Shown in pieces: positions 11,341-23,210 of a stretch of DNA of 64,000 nt. The notes below the pieces were generated by a model. The model had not been told where the DNA came from. It ran no database searches and saw only the letters and a program-made list of their open reading frames with translations. Source of the DNA: Wyeomyia smithii (lineage: Eukaryota; Arthropoda; Insecta; Diptera; Culicidae); assembly GCF_029784165.1 (NCBI RefSeq), contig NC_073696.1, positions 19,859,530-19,923,529 of the forward strand. The letters run 5' to 3'. The translations under genes and the position numbers were made by a program. Every line of letters begins with the position of its first letter. Positions within the stretch are counted from its first letter, which is position 1.

Positions 11341-12399
11341 GTGAATTGTTTTAATTTTATCAGCAGTAGATACTTAAACTTTTATGAGTTTCATTTCCTG
11401 GTATACATTTTATAATGAGAGATAGAGATAGAGTTAAAAATAACACAAAAATGGTGCAAAACATTTTGAAAATGTCACAAAAATTGTTACAAAAAATGAT
11501 AGAGAATTGACAAAAATAATACTGAATGCTTCAAAAAAAAAAAAAACGCGAAAATGAAACCAAATTAATTGAAAATAAACCAGCAAAATGATACAAAACT
11601 CTCACAGGCGTTATTTTTCTGCATTTAGAACAAATGTAACATAGTTTTACAATTCCTTTGTTTTTTATAGAAAACTATCGAAGACGATAACTTTATATGG
11701 TAAACTCCTCAGTTACTAATAGCATTCACGATTATTCAGGCATATGTATCAAGAAACCTTTTATAAGTTACTTGCACACAGAAAGAGAGTAACAGAAAGT
11801 TAAAAAGAAGAAAATAAATAGAGAGATAGACAGAGACAATACGAAACAAAGGTAAAAAAAGATAAGGAGTGAGAGAAAAAGGGGAAAAAGAATTAAAAAA
11901 AGTTAGAGGAAGAGAGATAAAGATAGAAAGAGGGAAACGGAAAAAGAGAGAAAATGATAGCAGGAAGTTGAATGCTCCTAGTGGAAAACGGTGTGGATAA
12001 CCTATTTAAAAAGCTATCAAGAAATAAATTATCTCTTTCCTTTTGAGATTTTTTATGCTTTTATAATGCAGAATCTGTTAACAATTTCTATTAACAACTT
12101 AGTACGAAAAAAGTAAAAGAAAAAAAAGTAGAAAGAGTAACAGAAAGAGGCAAAGAAAGATTCAGAGAAACAGGCAGAAAACAAGCGAGAGATGAAAAAC
12201 AAAATGGAGGATATGCAAGAGGGAGAGATGGACAACGAGAGAAACATTAAGAAGAATTGAAGAGAGGAAGTAAAAAAGAGAGCAAGACATTGAGAACGGG
12301 AGAGCGAGGAAGAGAGGAAAAGAGGAAGAGAGAAAGAAAGGAAAAGATGGAGAGAGCATGAGACGAAGAGAAGACGATAGAAAAAGAGGAAGACAGAGA
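11341..12399. other. AT-rich then purine-rich tract
   Basis: After AT-rich sequence, the plus strand from about 11780 becomes strongly purine-biased (A and G), grading into the GA repeat that follows. The minus strand therefore translates to Ser/Phe/Leu-rich low-complexity frames, which are not genes. Confidence 0.6.
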
Positions 12400-12680
<281 letters not shown>

Positions 12681-12881
12681 TGTTGAAATAGTTCTACGCT
12701 AACGATTATTACTTCGTTAAATGTTTATGTGATGTAAAGCAAATATCATGTCATAACTGTCAAAATTCATATGTCCAAGAAATTTAATAACCAAACCGCT
12801 CACATGAATGTAAATTTTTTGAAAGTTACATTCAGATATCAAATAGAAATATGTAAAATAGCAGACAACAGCACAGAGCTT

Positions 12882-13830
12882 TTTTTTTCTAAAAGTACGT
12901 TTATTATCGATTCTAGTTATTAAAAATTATATACATAATTATTTAAACTTCGACTTCAATACTGAATCTTAGTGTGTCTACGTCTATCCTATCATTACAA
13001 TTTTCAATGAAGGTGATATAAACCACTAATGTCTTTAGTAGTATTATTTTTGTTGTTAAAGAAATTCCCTCTAGTAAGGAAAGAGAAGTTCTTCTGCTCG
13101 AAATGTGCGACCGCCACTCATTTCCATTAATTTTTGTTGTAGAAATCTGAATGCATTTCTTACTCTGAAACAGTCGAAAAATTTGTGCTGAATGGTTTCC
13201 ACTACATCTGCTGTGCAATTGGTACACACGTTGGTATCCACTCGTCGCATTGTGTGGATCAACTGTTTGTGGTTGATTTTTTGATTCACGTAGATGTATA
13301 AAGCGCTGCGCTGGGAAGACAATAGATTTTTACTACTAATATTCTTCCACACACGAAGCCAGTTGATGGTAGGAGTTGTTATTCCCACCTTTAGGTTTAT
13401 CTGTGCCTTGTACGAAGAAACGGTGGATAAGTTCGGCGGAAGGGTGTTGGCGAATTTGGAAGGGAAAATTAGCAATGTTGTCTAGAATTTGTTTTAGGCA
13501 AGGGAGATCTGTGGTGGGATTTGTAGGTGAAGGATTAGTTTGGTTGATGACAGAATTGTAATATGGAAGAGATTCGATCTCGTGTAAGTGACGGCTAATC
13601 AGCAAAGACTTGCATTTAAGTGCAGGCAGATGTAGATTGAGACCACCGTCCTCTTTTCTCCGTGCTAGCTGCTGCATCGGTATAGTGGCACATGCGCCAC
13701 GAAACAGGTAGCTCCTCATAGTGACAGTCAACTTCGCCACGTGTGCCGCCGTTGGAAATAAATTTGCAGAAATGTACCAGATGCGTGACGTCAGGAAAGA
13801 ATCTTCAAAAGTCACGATTGAAGAACATAG
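12882..13830 (-). pseudogene. L1-like LINE, ORF2 C-terminal fragment
   Basis: On the minus strand, 13815 to about 13440 reads as the post-RT region of an L1-type ORF2, including LARRKEDGGLNLH, the K-x-G-G-L-x-L motif common there. After a frameshift near 13430-13470 the frame ending at 13071 continues with INWLRVWKNISSKNLLSSQ and a Cys/His segment, CTNCTADVVETIQHKFFDC. The 3' end is marked by an A-run (T-run on plus) at about 12882-12890. The copy is 5'-truncated: no palm motifs are present. Confidence 0.65.
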
Positions 13831-15525
13831 ATAAATTGTTTCGAATATTAGATCTTCGGCTAGTTATCTAAATTACATTCTTCTTCTCCGGCAGTCCATT
13901 TGTAGAAAATCCTGCCCGCTATCTGAAAATTTTAATTTCTTTTCGCTAGCTTCAAATGTATTTATTTTCTCCTTTTATCATCAGACGAAAATCACAACGA
14001 CATTTGTTGTGAACAACAGAATGAGAAAACTTTAACGTCCAGCGAAGATTTTCTAGATCGATCATGAATAATGCACGAAACTTCGTGTGGCAAACGGCCA
14101 TTCTTTTTCCGACCGCTTGCCCAACCACCCTCCCGAAAGAAAAACTGCAAAATCAGATGCTGGAAACAAAGAGAAAGAAAGAAAGAAAAAAAGTCGCCCG
14201 TGTCACAGCTGGTGTGCAACTTCGGGGACGTGAAAAAGGACTAACATAACACTGTAAACAAGATTTTGATTAAGAAAACAAATTAATGTTAATCAGGGTA
14301 ATCTGCAGACCCCGCTGCTGATGGAGTGCTTTTTGTTTTATTAACTTTTAAAGCGGAAAACTGGTTGTAGGTTCGTTGAATCTCTTCTTCAGCGAACACA
14401 GATGGTGTTCAGAACGTCGAGTTCTAGTTTACATATTCGAGCTAAGTAGCGTTTATTACATGTTCCACACTGGATTTGCACAAACAAAGACTCACATACC
14501 CGTGCGGAGGAAAAAAACCTTTCAGTTGCCTGGTGCCTATTCAAGCATGCCAGGTTGTGTATGCCCCACGAGACTAATCACTTTACTCCGGCCGGCGGTT
14601 TCAATGCGGCAGCCGGTGAATGTGTTTACCCTTTTCCACTCGATAGAACTAAATAAATGGATGGGGACCGTGAGCCAGCCGCATTTTCCATTATCCTCCG
14701 GTGTGGAGCAACACGACGAGTACGAGAACCCAACAGGCATTCGCCATTCCCCCCTTAGTTAAACATAGACGACTTTCACTTCGTTCCGTTAGCGCAGCCT
14801 AGCAGCGCGGCGGGAGGGTTATGATCCCGAAAAACGCAGTCCTAGTAATTTTCGACGGTGGAACAAGAAGAGCAAAACACTTCCGGACTGACATGGTGCG
14901 CACATACACACGGGTTTCGCCTTGGGGTGTTATTATTTGGCGTTTCTGCACACATCCTACCCGCAGTGTGACTGCTAGAGTTGACCAGGCGAGTGAAAGC
15001 CGGGTTGATGTTGATGCTATTGTTACTGTTGTTGGTAAATAAGTAGACACTCCATCAACGGAGCGTAAAAAAAGGGATGCACACATACCGGCCGACAATT
15101 ATTTTATTATCGCAGCTCCATATGCGAGTGCGGGAGAGAGGCAGGAAAATATTTACTGCAGGGGTTGGATTTGCGCTCCGAGCGAGGGTTTGCGAATGTG
15201 CGAGGATGATATATTGTTATTAATTTTATTATGCTTTTATTTTCTTTGTTTGATGAGGATTTTCTCCGGAGAAGCGATAACTTCTTGCGTTTATTACGAA
15301 AGATTGCGGCTTAAGATGCAAGGATGTGAGCTCAAGTGTTTAGATGTTATGTTGGAGAAACTTGTACAATTATGTATTGGCTAATAATTATGTTGGCGCG
15401 TTCATATAAGTGGATCTAGTCACGTTATCATGTTTTCGAACCGGATTATTTGTTCAATCACACAACTTCAAATTACTCTCCATAACATCACTACTCGCCA
15501 TCCACAGCAAGTAAATTTGTCGCTA
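13831..15525. other. No gene recognised; mixed composition
   Basis: The part from about 14050 to 15200 is GC-richer and contains a 128-residue plus frame at 14376-14762 and a 99-residue minus frame at 14799-15098, neither of which I recognise. No transposon termini were seen. It could be single-copy host sequence; a transcript would be needed to claim more. Confidence 0.35.
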
Positions 15526-15610
15526 ATCTTTGATAAATCCTCTGAAGATGTAACTGATCGGAGACGAAACGTTTGACAGTATAAAATAAAGTCGTTTTAC
15601 ATTTTTTAGA
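15526..15610 (+). other. Penelope-like 3' tail with hammerhead-like motif
   Basis: The stretch CTGAAGATG, a short spacer, then ACGAAACGTTTGACAG and an A/T-rich AATAAAG tail matches the layout of the terminal motif seen in the Penelope-like elements of this window (CTGAGGA, stem, GAAACG). Such hammerhead-type motifs are known from PLE termini. No RT sequence is attached, so this would be a solo terminal fragment. The second stem is poorly formed here. Confidence 0.4.
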
Positions 15611-16690
15611 GAATACTAAGTCGAAAACACACCTAACGCAGATTAAATTTTTAAATTTTATCTAAGCAGAATTTAATTGTTGTAGGCCAATGGAAAACTA
15701 AAATACAGTAGAATGGAAATCAAGATTTTAGAGATTATGTACTTTTGAAAATGAGTTAAATGAGGTTAGGTGGTAAAAAATAAATCTTGATGTCAAATTT
15801 TTACCGCATAGAAAGGTTAAAAATGCTTGGACATTTTTATTTTAACAATTCTTTTCCTTAATTCGAGAATCTATTAGGACGCTTTTTGTTTTTTTTTTTT
15901 ACTATTTTAATGTACAACTGGAAATCGCAAAAGCTGGTCATATGACTATTGCCATTATCATAAAACATTTTCTGGGTTTACAAATCAAGTCTTATTCATA
16001 TTCAAGTCAACAAGTGTGTTTATGTGTGTTTAAAAATCAACCTAGAAAACCCGTTTTAAAAAGAATTTTTTAATATTCGAAGGCACAAAGAGCACCATTG
16101 ATTTTTTGAGGCAAACTATTTTAGAAATACCATAGTTCTTCGTTTGTTTCTTGAAATTCTAATTTTGAAACAATAAATTTTTTTAAACTATTCAAATTAG
16201 TTTTGATAAAAAATTATTTCGTTTGAATCAATTCTCCTGTTTTCGGCTCTGTTTTAATATTTTTTCCTCAGTCTAAACCTAATACAGTAAATTTCTTAGT
16301 TGCGTTTCTGAGTTATTTTATAATTATTATGATATTAATTTTGGCCCATTCTAATAATAATGTTTGTTTATTTTTTCGTCACCTTTTTACCAATTCTGTG
16401 TGGGTCCATTTTCGTGAAAATTTTCACTGTCTTATGGGCGCACTTTTGTATCAATTTTGTTTTTTTTTTTGCACATTTTTCATGTCACTTCTCAGGCGAT
16501 TTTAATCATATTTTGAAAAAAGAAAAACAAAATTGTGAAGCTTTTTGTCACTTTTGCTTTCGTAACTATTTTTCAAAACACTTTTAAATTATTGCTGTGC
16601 GAATTAGTTATCATTTGTGTTTCGTTTCTGATTTAGTTTCAAATCAACAACAATATTGCTATCCTGTGGGCGTCTCGATCAACTAGATTA
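15611..16690. other. AT-rich, T-rich low-complexity sequence
   Basis: Mostly A/T, with a T-rich plus strand from about 16330 to 16640. A 75-residue Phe-rich frame at 16360-16587 is a by-product of the T-richness. No gene seen. Confidence 0.5.
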
Positions 16691-16749
16691 GTTGAGAGAA
16701 TTCGTTATCGATATTGTTTTTGGCACATTTTGCGTGTATAGGATAAGTA

Positions 16750-16890
16750 CAACAATACACCGTGCCCTAGTGCTGAGTCGAGAAAATTTCCAGCTCGAAA
16801 AGATCCTGGACCGGATCGGGAATCGAGCTCGAAATCACAACTGTGTGGGAGAGCTAGCCGATCAACATCACTAACCACAGAGCCACGCCC
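16750..16890 (-). mobile_element. tRNA-derived SINE head
   Basis: Read on the minus strand from 16890 the sequence starts GGGCGTGGCTCTGTGGTTAG, an A-box-like region, followed about 45 bp later by a B-box-like TTTCGAGCTCGATTCC. This is the layout of a tRNA-related SINE promoter. Further 3' sequence continues towards 16750. I saw no clear target duplication. Its 5' end abuts and partly overlaps the terminal repeat of the next element. Confidence 0.5.
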
Positions 16891-18566
16891 AAGTAACAAT
16901 TTAAGTCGTATTGCATTCTTCTAGCGGTTTTCATGACCAATTTCGCAAAATTGCTGTTAAAACTAAAAATACTATCAGAACTCCCTGATAACCGCTATAA
17001 GTTTGCTTTACAGCCAGGTGGCCCACCCTTGCCAAGCTTATTGAATCAATTATAAGAATGGCAATAAAACTGCTTTAAAACCACATGGAAAGAGTACCGC
17101 ATACTATAAGCAACTGACATTACCTCTTTAAGAGCGCAATAAGTTTGGTTGCATTAGCATAAGTCCAAATAAACTTTTCATTGCTTGACAGCAACCGTAA
17201 TAAGTTGATTTGTTGTGCCGTTCCTGCACACACACCAGAACATCACGCCACTTTTTTTAATAAGGAAATCTCTCGTCGCGGGAGAAATGTTTCACCTGTG
17301 TTGGTTATCATCGTGCAATCGATTTTATTTGATGGTGATATTGTAGAAAGATAAGGAATAAGGAGGGGTTTTTGGTAGGTTTTGTAGCTCTCAAGCATAT
17401 GCGCATGAAATTTTGTCGTGCATTTTGAGATCATAGGCGCTTAAAATTTATGCGCCATCAAAATAGTACGGGCTTACAAAAATGATCTCATTGTTAGCAA
17501 AATTAAATTGGATTGTTTCAGCTCAGTTTTTCAGAAAAAAAATCTAGCCGTGTTCTTCAATACAGAGATAGATCAAAATCAACTTTGGATATTCAATTTA
17601 TTTGTTAGTCAGACGACGATTCGATTTTCGTTTCAAGATTATAAAAAGTTTCAAAAATATCAATATGGCGCGGTTGGTAATTAGTTGGCATTAATCGTAG
17701 CCGCAATAAGCCTAGTTCAATGATATATATGTTGTAAGGTGCGGCAAAGGTTGGATGCCTGCATTATTAGAGAAAAATATGGTAAATCCCTGAGGCCTAG
17801 ACAACTTTATTTTTATGAAAAATCTGACATCACACCGACGATAATGAGGAATCGACAAATTTTGATATAAATAGAGAGGTGCACGAAAAATGCAACGATA
17901 CATACTTAGTTTAATTGAATATTGAATATATTTCGAAATATATCAATAGTGTCTTGCCCCTACCTTATTTTTAAGGACGCATAATTTAACGACATAGAAA
18001 ATTATTTTCAACCAAAACAAGACAAACTGGCCATAAAATTTAAAAAAAACTACCGAAAAGTACTAAGTTTGCTGTGTTACTTTATTAGATTTTTGGAGTT
18101 CTACGTCATCAATGTTCACAAATGCGCTGCAAGATGCTCTAAAGCATTTTACACACATCTTACGGAGACTGCGACAGAATTCTGCATCACACTAAACCAA
18201 CTCAGCTGCTTTTGTCTCACCTGTATGTATATCATTGCCTGCATATATTTGTTTACAAGTTTGACAGGTTAAAACTGGGCATTTGAATGACCGCAATAAA
18301 ACTGGTTTCTATGTTATATGACAGCAAGCTGGAGTGGTTTTAAGGGGCAATAGAAAGTAATAATAAAACCAATAATAAAGCAAAATTGCATTGACTCTTG
18401 CCGGTTTTATTGGAAGTTTTATTAGAGTTTTATTGACAGCTATCTGTGTTCATTACGACTTGCTATTTTTGGCAGCGGGTTTAACCGCCATAAATCCGTT
18501 GGTAATATTCATTGCTGTGATAAAACCGTTAGAAAACCAAGTAGCTATAGAATTGTTACTTGGGCG
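16886..18566. mobile_element. 1.7-kb element with 16-bp terminal inverted repeats
   Basis: The left end CGCCCAAGTAACAATT (16886-16901) is repeated exactly inverted at the right end (18551-18566). The same terminus in shorter form (CCCAAGTAACAA) bounds the 97-bp hairpin at 22282-22378, so this is a family. The interior is rich in ATAAAAC/GTTTTAT segments and has no convincing transposase; frames at 18069-18272 and 18391-18594 are not recognised. No unambiguous target duplication was found, so the superfamily is open. The two ends could also belong to separate small elements. Confidence 0.55.
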
Positions 18567-19374
18567 GGGACCATTTTCGAATCATTCAGTGTAATTTTCC
18601 ATTAATTTGAGTTCATTTCAAATTTTTTGGGTCATTTTAGATTTCATATGTTTTTTAAATGATATTTGTACTACGCTCGTGTTACCGTATTTGTATCATT
18701 TCGGGATCAATTATTCATCATTTCTGTGAACCTTCCTTTTTCAATTTTTATGATTTTGTTGTATTTTGTGTGGCCACTTTTTTCTCTTTTAGGTTATTAG
18801 ATGAGCAACTAAGTTTCGCTGTTTGTTAATAGATGGCGCCAGCGACAAGTGCTAGTCGATTTCGACAAATCTGAATTCATCAAGTTCCTCAGGATTTCCT
18901 CGGTATACCGGATTTTCGGATGATAATAATTCTTGGAGTACTGCTCACGGTGATTTGAAGGTAGATGAGTTTCTGAATCTTTTGGTGCAAAACCATTGAA
19001 ATCGGATGAAAATTGCAAATGTTTTAAAAATTTCCATTTGTGTGTTTCGGGGTAACCGTCAGGCATGTAGTGCGTGAAACAGTTTGAATCCCCTCTATCA
19101 ACACTCCTTGTTACTGTATAACAACTAATGTTATCAGAAGTGGCCTTTTAACGAGTACTGAGATGTCACAGATTGATGTGAACTATGAAATTTCGTCTAA
19201 CGAAACCTAGAAAGGCACCCTGGTATCTCGTCGACCTCAAAACGGTTATAAAAAGTTTACAGAAATGCTGCTCCAAGTGAAACAACGTGCAGTGATTGGT
19301 TCCGTCCTTTTAAAGACGATAACCTTGATGTTAACGACTATCCGTAAGGAAGGCCAAAAACCGACTGCGGTCAA
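18567..19374. other. No gene seen
   Basis: T-rich sequence to about 18790, then mixed sequence without recognisable coding or repeat structure. Confidence 0.4.
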
Positions 19375-20400
19375 GTTAAGCGGTTTACTTTACTTACTTT
19401 ATTGGCCGGCGGACCGTCGCCGGTCTAGGGCCGAACGATTTAGAGATGTCCAGCTTCTTCTGTCTAGGGCAGCCGTTCTCCACCAGCAGATCATGCATCT
19501 TATTCCACCGTGCATATCTACCGAGTTAGAGACCTACCACGAAGTCGACGGCCTCTTGCTGGTTCTCTGCTGAAGCTAGTTTTGATGGCTCTTTCGTCTA
19601 GCATTCTGGCTACATGTCCAGCCCACTGAAGCCTGCCACACTGTATTACCTTCACTATGTCAGCATGTTTGCATACTTGGTAGAACTCGTGATTCATGCA
19701 CCTGCGCCACACTCCATCTTCTAATTTACCGCCAAGTATCGATTGCAGGACTTTAAGCTTAATAACTCAGCTTCCTCGATCGAACTTGATCAGCTTCCTT
19801 CAGCGTCCATGCTTCATGTCCGTAAAGCGCTACCGGGAGTATCAGCGTCTTATACAGCGCTAGTTTTGTGCGAGTTTGTAAACTACGGCACCTTAGCTGG
19901 TAACTTAGTTCGTAGAAGGCCCTGTTTGCTGCTGCAACTGTCTCAACCTGGAGAACAGGATACGGGAGAGCACTTTGTACGCAGAGTTGAGCAACGTAAT
20001 GCCTCGATAGTTACTACAATCCAGTCGGTGGCCTTTTTTTAGATTGGACATATGAGGCCTTCCAATCAGTCACTCGGTATTTGTTCATCCGTTCAGATCT
20101 TAAGTATGGTCTGATGGATCGCATAGTACAGCCGCTCGCTTCCCGCTTTTAGAAGTTCGGCAGGGATACTATCCTTCCCAGCGACCTTGATTTTTTCAGC
20201 TCTCTAATTGCCTTTTTCACCTCATCCTGTGTTGGTGGCTCCACAGCTTGTTCATCACTCATAATCGTCATCGTCTTCCTGTTCTGCTCATCCGGTTCGT
20301 CACCGTTCAATAGCGCCTGGAAATGCTCTATCCACCTGGCTGCAACCGTCGGTTTATCAGTAAGCAGGTTGCCGCCCTTGTCATTACACATGACCGGCAC
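19375..20400 (-). pseudogene. RTE-like RT relic, minus strand (copy 2), internally deleted
   Basis: The 5' part (20400 down to about 20149) reads CNDKGGNLLTDKPTVAARW then FQALLNGDEPDEQN and EVKKAIRELK, the linker just before the RT fingers. The 3' part (19712 to 19518) reads VIQCGRLQWAGHVARMLDER and ARGRRLRGRSLTRW, the basic C-terminal tail. The palm with its catalytic motifs is largely missing between them; 19960-20060 carries degraded RT sequence. It shares its family and strand with the relic at 7250-8400. Confidence 0.7.
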
Positions 20401-20443
20401 AGGAAAATTATTTAGTTATTTATTATTTAAGTTATTTATGTAA

Positions 20444-21661
20444 TACAGTAATCATCCGATTATATCTGTACCCGATTTTATCTGCCCCCGATTTTATCTG
20501 CCCCCGATTTTATCACATTTTTCACCCGATTTTATCATCATAAAACATTTCATTGAAAAAATGTCAGGTTGAACTGATTTTCTATTACGCTTCAATATTT
20601 AAGATATTTTTCATAATTCTGTGTATCATTCTGGATGCAGTTTACATAAAAAATTCTACCGTTGCACAATGTTACATTTTGCTGTTATCGTGCGAATAAT
20701 TGAATAGTGGTACAAATGTTTATTATAACCGTATAATATGTTCGGAGAAGTTTCAAAATATTTGAAAACGCATCTTTTGATGTAGAAAACTGGGTGATCA
20801 ATCCTCCTAAAAGTGAGATAGAATATTTACTTTTTCATTAAATAAAGATAGACGCTTGGTGTCTTAGGCAAAGTATAGGGTGATCTCAAAACAAGAAACT
20901 TTACAGAAGACATCATGTTTCTATCTCTTACATATTGCAAGCAACATAAAGTTTTCTATGAGAAGGCATTAAAAATCGTTATTTACATTTTAAGATTTTT
21001 CTGGTTGCAATATGTGAGAGATATCAGCATGCTGTCTTCGGCAAAGTTTAGTGTTGTGAGAACATCTAATATTTTGCTTATGGTACTGCGCTACAAAAAA
21101 GCAAGTAATTCATTTTACCAATTCAAACAAAAACATGAACGAATAAAACACATAATTGTAATTTATTTGCAACTTTACATCGATTTTTTTAGGTTTTTTA
21201 TTTTTTTTAGGTTTGTTCAGAAAAGTTTTAGGCAACTGAATTATCTATCTGAAAAAATGTTTTAAAAAAATAGTGATGATCGATTTTTTATAGTCACTTT
21301 TTGTTTTTGAATTTTTTTTCAGTACAGGATCCCAAATTGAACTTTTTAAATATGTTTTTAAATATTTTTTATAAAAGCTCAGACAGTTTTCTCAAATTCA
21401 TCCCTTGACAACTTTTCTCTATCTTTTGTCATTATTCAGATATATCGATTTATGAAAAAACAACTGCAGCTTTTTTCATATGTTTGTACAGATAAATTTT
21501 CAAAAAAAAAAATGAAAATCGCTGATTTTACGTATTTAGTTGTTGATTTAACATCTTCAATAAAAAAAAATTAAATTTCAAAAATTTCCCGATTTTATCA
21601 CTTTCCCTATTTTATCACGCGAAAAATCATCAGGGTGAGATATAATCGGGTGATCACTGTA
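20444..21661. mobile_element. Pogo/Tc1-type non-autonomous palindromic element (20446-21659)
   Basis: Ends are CAGTAATCATCCGATTATAT and, inverted, CAGTGATCACCCGATTATAT, flanked by TA on both sides. TA duplication with a CAGT terminus suggests the Tc1/mariner superfamily, pogo-like. Next to the left end the unit CCCGATTTTATC occurs four times within about 75 bp (20470-20540), and near 21590-21620 it recurs. The interior is a long imperfect inverted repeat: the block at 20897-20942 recurs inverted at about 21004-21050. The 116-residue frame at 20915-21265 lies across this palindrome and is not considered a transposase. Confidence 0.7.
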
Positions 21662-22281
21662 TTTACATTGTTTCTTTTTAAAATTTTTAGCGTAATTGCT
21701 AGGCCAGGTTAACGCTATTTTTTACCATGATTGTATCACTTTTATGTTCTATTTTTGTATCATTTTCGGGTTATTTTTATACTATTTCTGTATCTTTTTG
21801 TACATACTATCCTTGTGCTGCACGGTTTGCGTATTGTGTTCCATTTTCGATTTTTTTTTGCTTTTTCCGTGTTTAATTTTTTTTTTTGCTTTTTTCGTGT
21901 TTAATTTTCTCGTTTCTTTCGGTTTAATTTTTGTGTTGAATTGGTAACCATTTTGCGGCAATTTCGTATTATTACTGCGAGACTTTTGTATCATTTTTGA
22001 GTCGTTTCTCTTGTGTTTTTCAATCTTTCAGGGGCTATGAAAAACTTCAAAATTACACAATTTTGTTGTTTCAGTATTTTTGTCGTCATTTTTTTCGCAT
22101 TTTGAATGATTTTTGTGTTATTTTATGTGTCGATTTTTCTGGTAATAAAACACAACTTTATTTTCTGTGTAAGTTATTGCATCATTTTCTAGTCTCTTCT
22201 GGTTTACTTTTCTGATAATTTTAGTATTATTTTTGGGTTACAGATGAGAAATTCTCGCTGAAACCGTCCCACTGGTGACAT
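21662..22281. other. T-rich degenerate repeat region
   Basis: The plus strand is dominated by loosely repeated T-rich units such as TTTTTGTATCATTTTCGG, also seen at about 18590-18790 and 23770-24400. The Phe/Leu-rich frame at 21696-21947 is a by-product. No gene seen. Confidence 0.5.
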
Positions 22282-22378
22282 CCCAAGTAACAAATCTGGT
22301 TTTATCGAAGTTTTATAGCGCTGTTTTGGATGTTTTGAGCACTATAAAACTTTGATAAAACTAATATTGTTACTAGGG
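22282..22378. mobile_element. 97-bp hairpin MITE, CCCAAGTAACAA family
   Basis: The ends CCCAAGTAACAA and TTGTTACTAGGG are near-perfect inverted repeats, and the interior folds back as GGTTTTATC/GATAAAAC and AGTTTTATAG/CTATAAAACT around a short loop. The termini match those of the 1.7-kb element at 16886-18566. It is non-coding. Confidence 0.65.
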
Positions 22379-22919
22379 ATGAGGTCTCTGAAAGAGGATA
22401 TTTTTGTGTCTTAATGATTGAAAGTAGTAAAAAAATGAGGAAACCACTTTTGTAAGTTCATATTAATGGACCCCTCGGGCAAAAATCAGTCAAATGGTTT
22501 TTAGAAAAAATGATTTTTGAGCAACTGTCGACCTTATTATTGATCTATTTCTTTTGAATTTGTCATTGAACTCCCTGTAACCAACACATCGTTTCAAAGA
22601 AGAATGATAGAGCTTTCATTTGAAGTAGAAAAAAAGGCCGCCATTTTGGATCTCACCGCCATCTTGGATTTCATCAGAAAAACATGTTTTTGAGCAAGTT
22701 TGCAACCACCGATTTTGAATTTGACATCACCATTGGAAAGCTGAGAAAAAATGCTTTAAGATACATACAAAAAATTAGGTGAGCATTAAGTTTACCTTGC
22801 CATTCTGGTCACTTTTCTAAATCGAGCTTCAAACAGTTCAAAGCATAACGCGCGGCAAATATCAAATCAACGCAATATGCTGAGCCTGTAGTGTGTGTCT
22901 GTGGGTAGTGTATACTAGA

Positions 22920-23049
22920 GGCTATCCATATTCCACGTGGACAGATTTTTAAGGATCTTGTCGCCTCCCCCTCCCCCTCCGTGGACAACTGCTCATATAA
23001 ATTCAAAACAAAATTGTATGGAAGTTGTCCACGTGGAATGTGGATGGCC
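22920..23049. mobile_element. 130-bp MITE inside the foldback element
   Basis: Terminal inverted repeats of 24 bp with two mismatches: GGCTATCCATATTCCACGTG at the left and the complement of CACGTGGAATGTGGATGGCC at the right, each reaching into a GGACA/TGTCC step. The interior includes a C-rich CCTCCCCCTCCCCCTCC run. Non-coding. Confidence 0.7.
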
Positions 23050-23098
23050 CCGCATTCAGTTGTTTGATTGTTACCAATGCCTGTATGACTTTGGGTCT

Positions 23099-23210
23099 GT
23101 TCACAAATTACGTAAAGCAAAAATCGTATTTTTGATCTCTTTCACTCCATGTTAAATTGTTTATTTCTTCACCACCTCTTTCCTCCTAGAGTGTAACGTA
23201 TTCTGTGAGC
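23099..23210. mobile_element. 112-bp MITE inside the foldback element
   Basis: The left end GTTCACAAATTACGTAA is matched by the inverted right end GTAACGTATTCTGTGAGC with a few mismatches. It sits to the right of the previous MITE in the same foldback interior. Confidence 0.55.

Noticed and set aside
12053..12359. Minus-strand frames of 64-65 residues rich in Ser, Phe and Leu
   Set aside because: They are translations of the purine-rich low-complexity tract in the complementary sense, not genes.
14376..15098. Frames of 128 (plus) and 99 (minus) residues
   Set aside because: Neither has a recognisable domain, signal or codon pattern, and both lie in sequence that could be non-coding host DNA.
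20915..21265. 116-residue plus-strand frame
   Set aside because: It spans the two arms of a palindromic non-autonomous element and shows no transposase or other domain.
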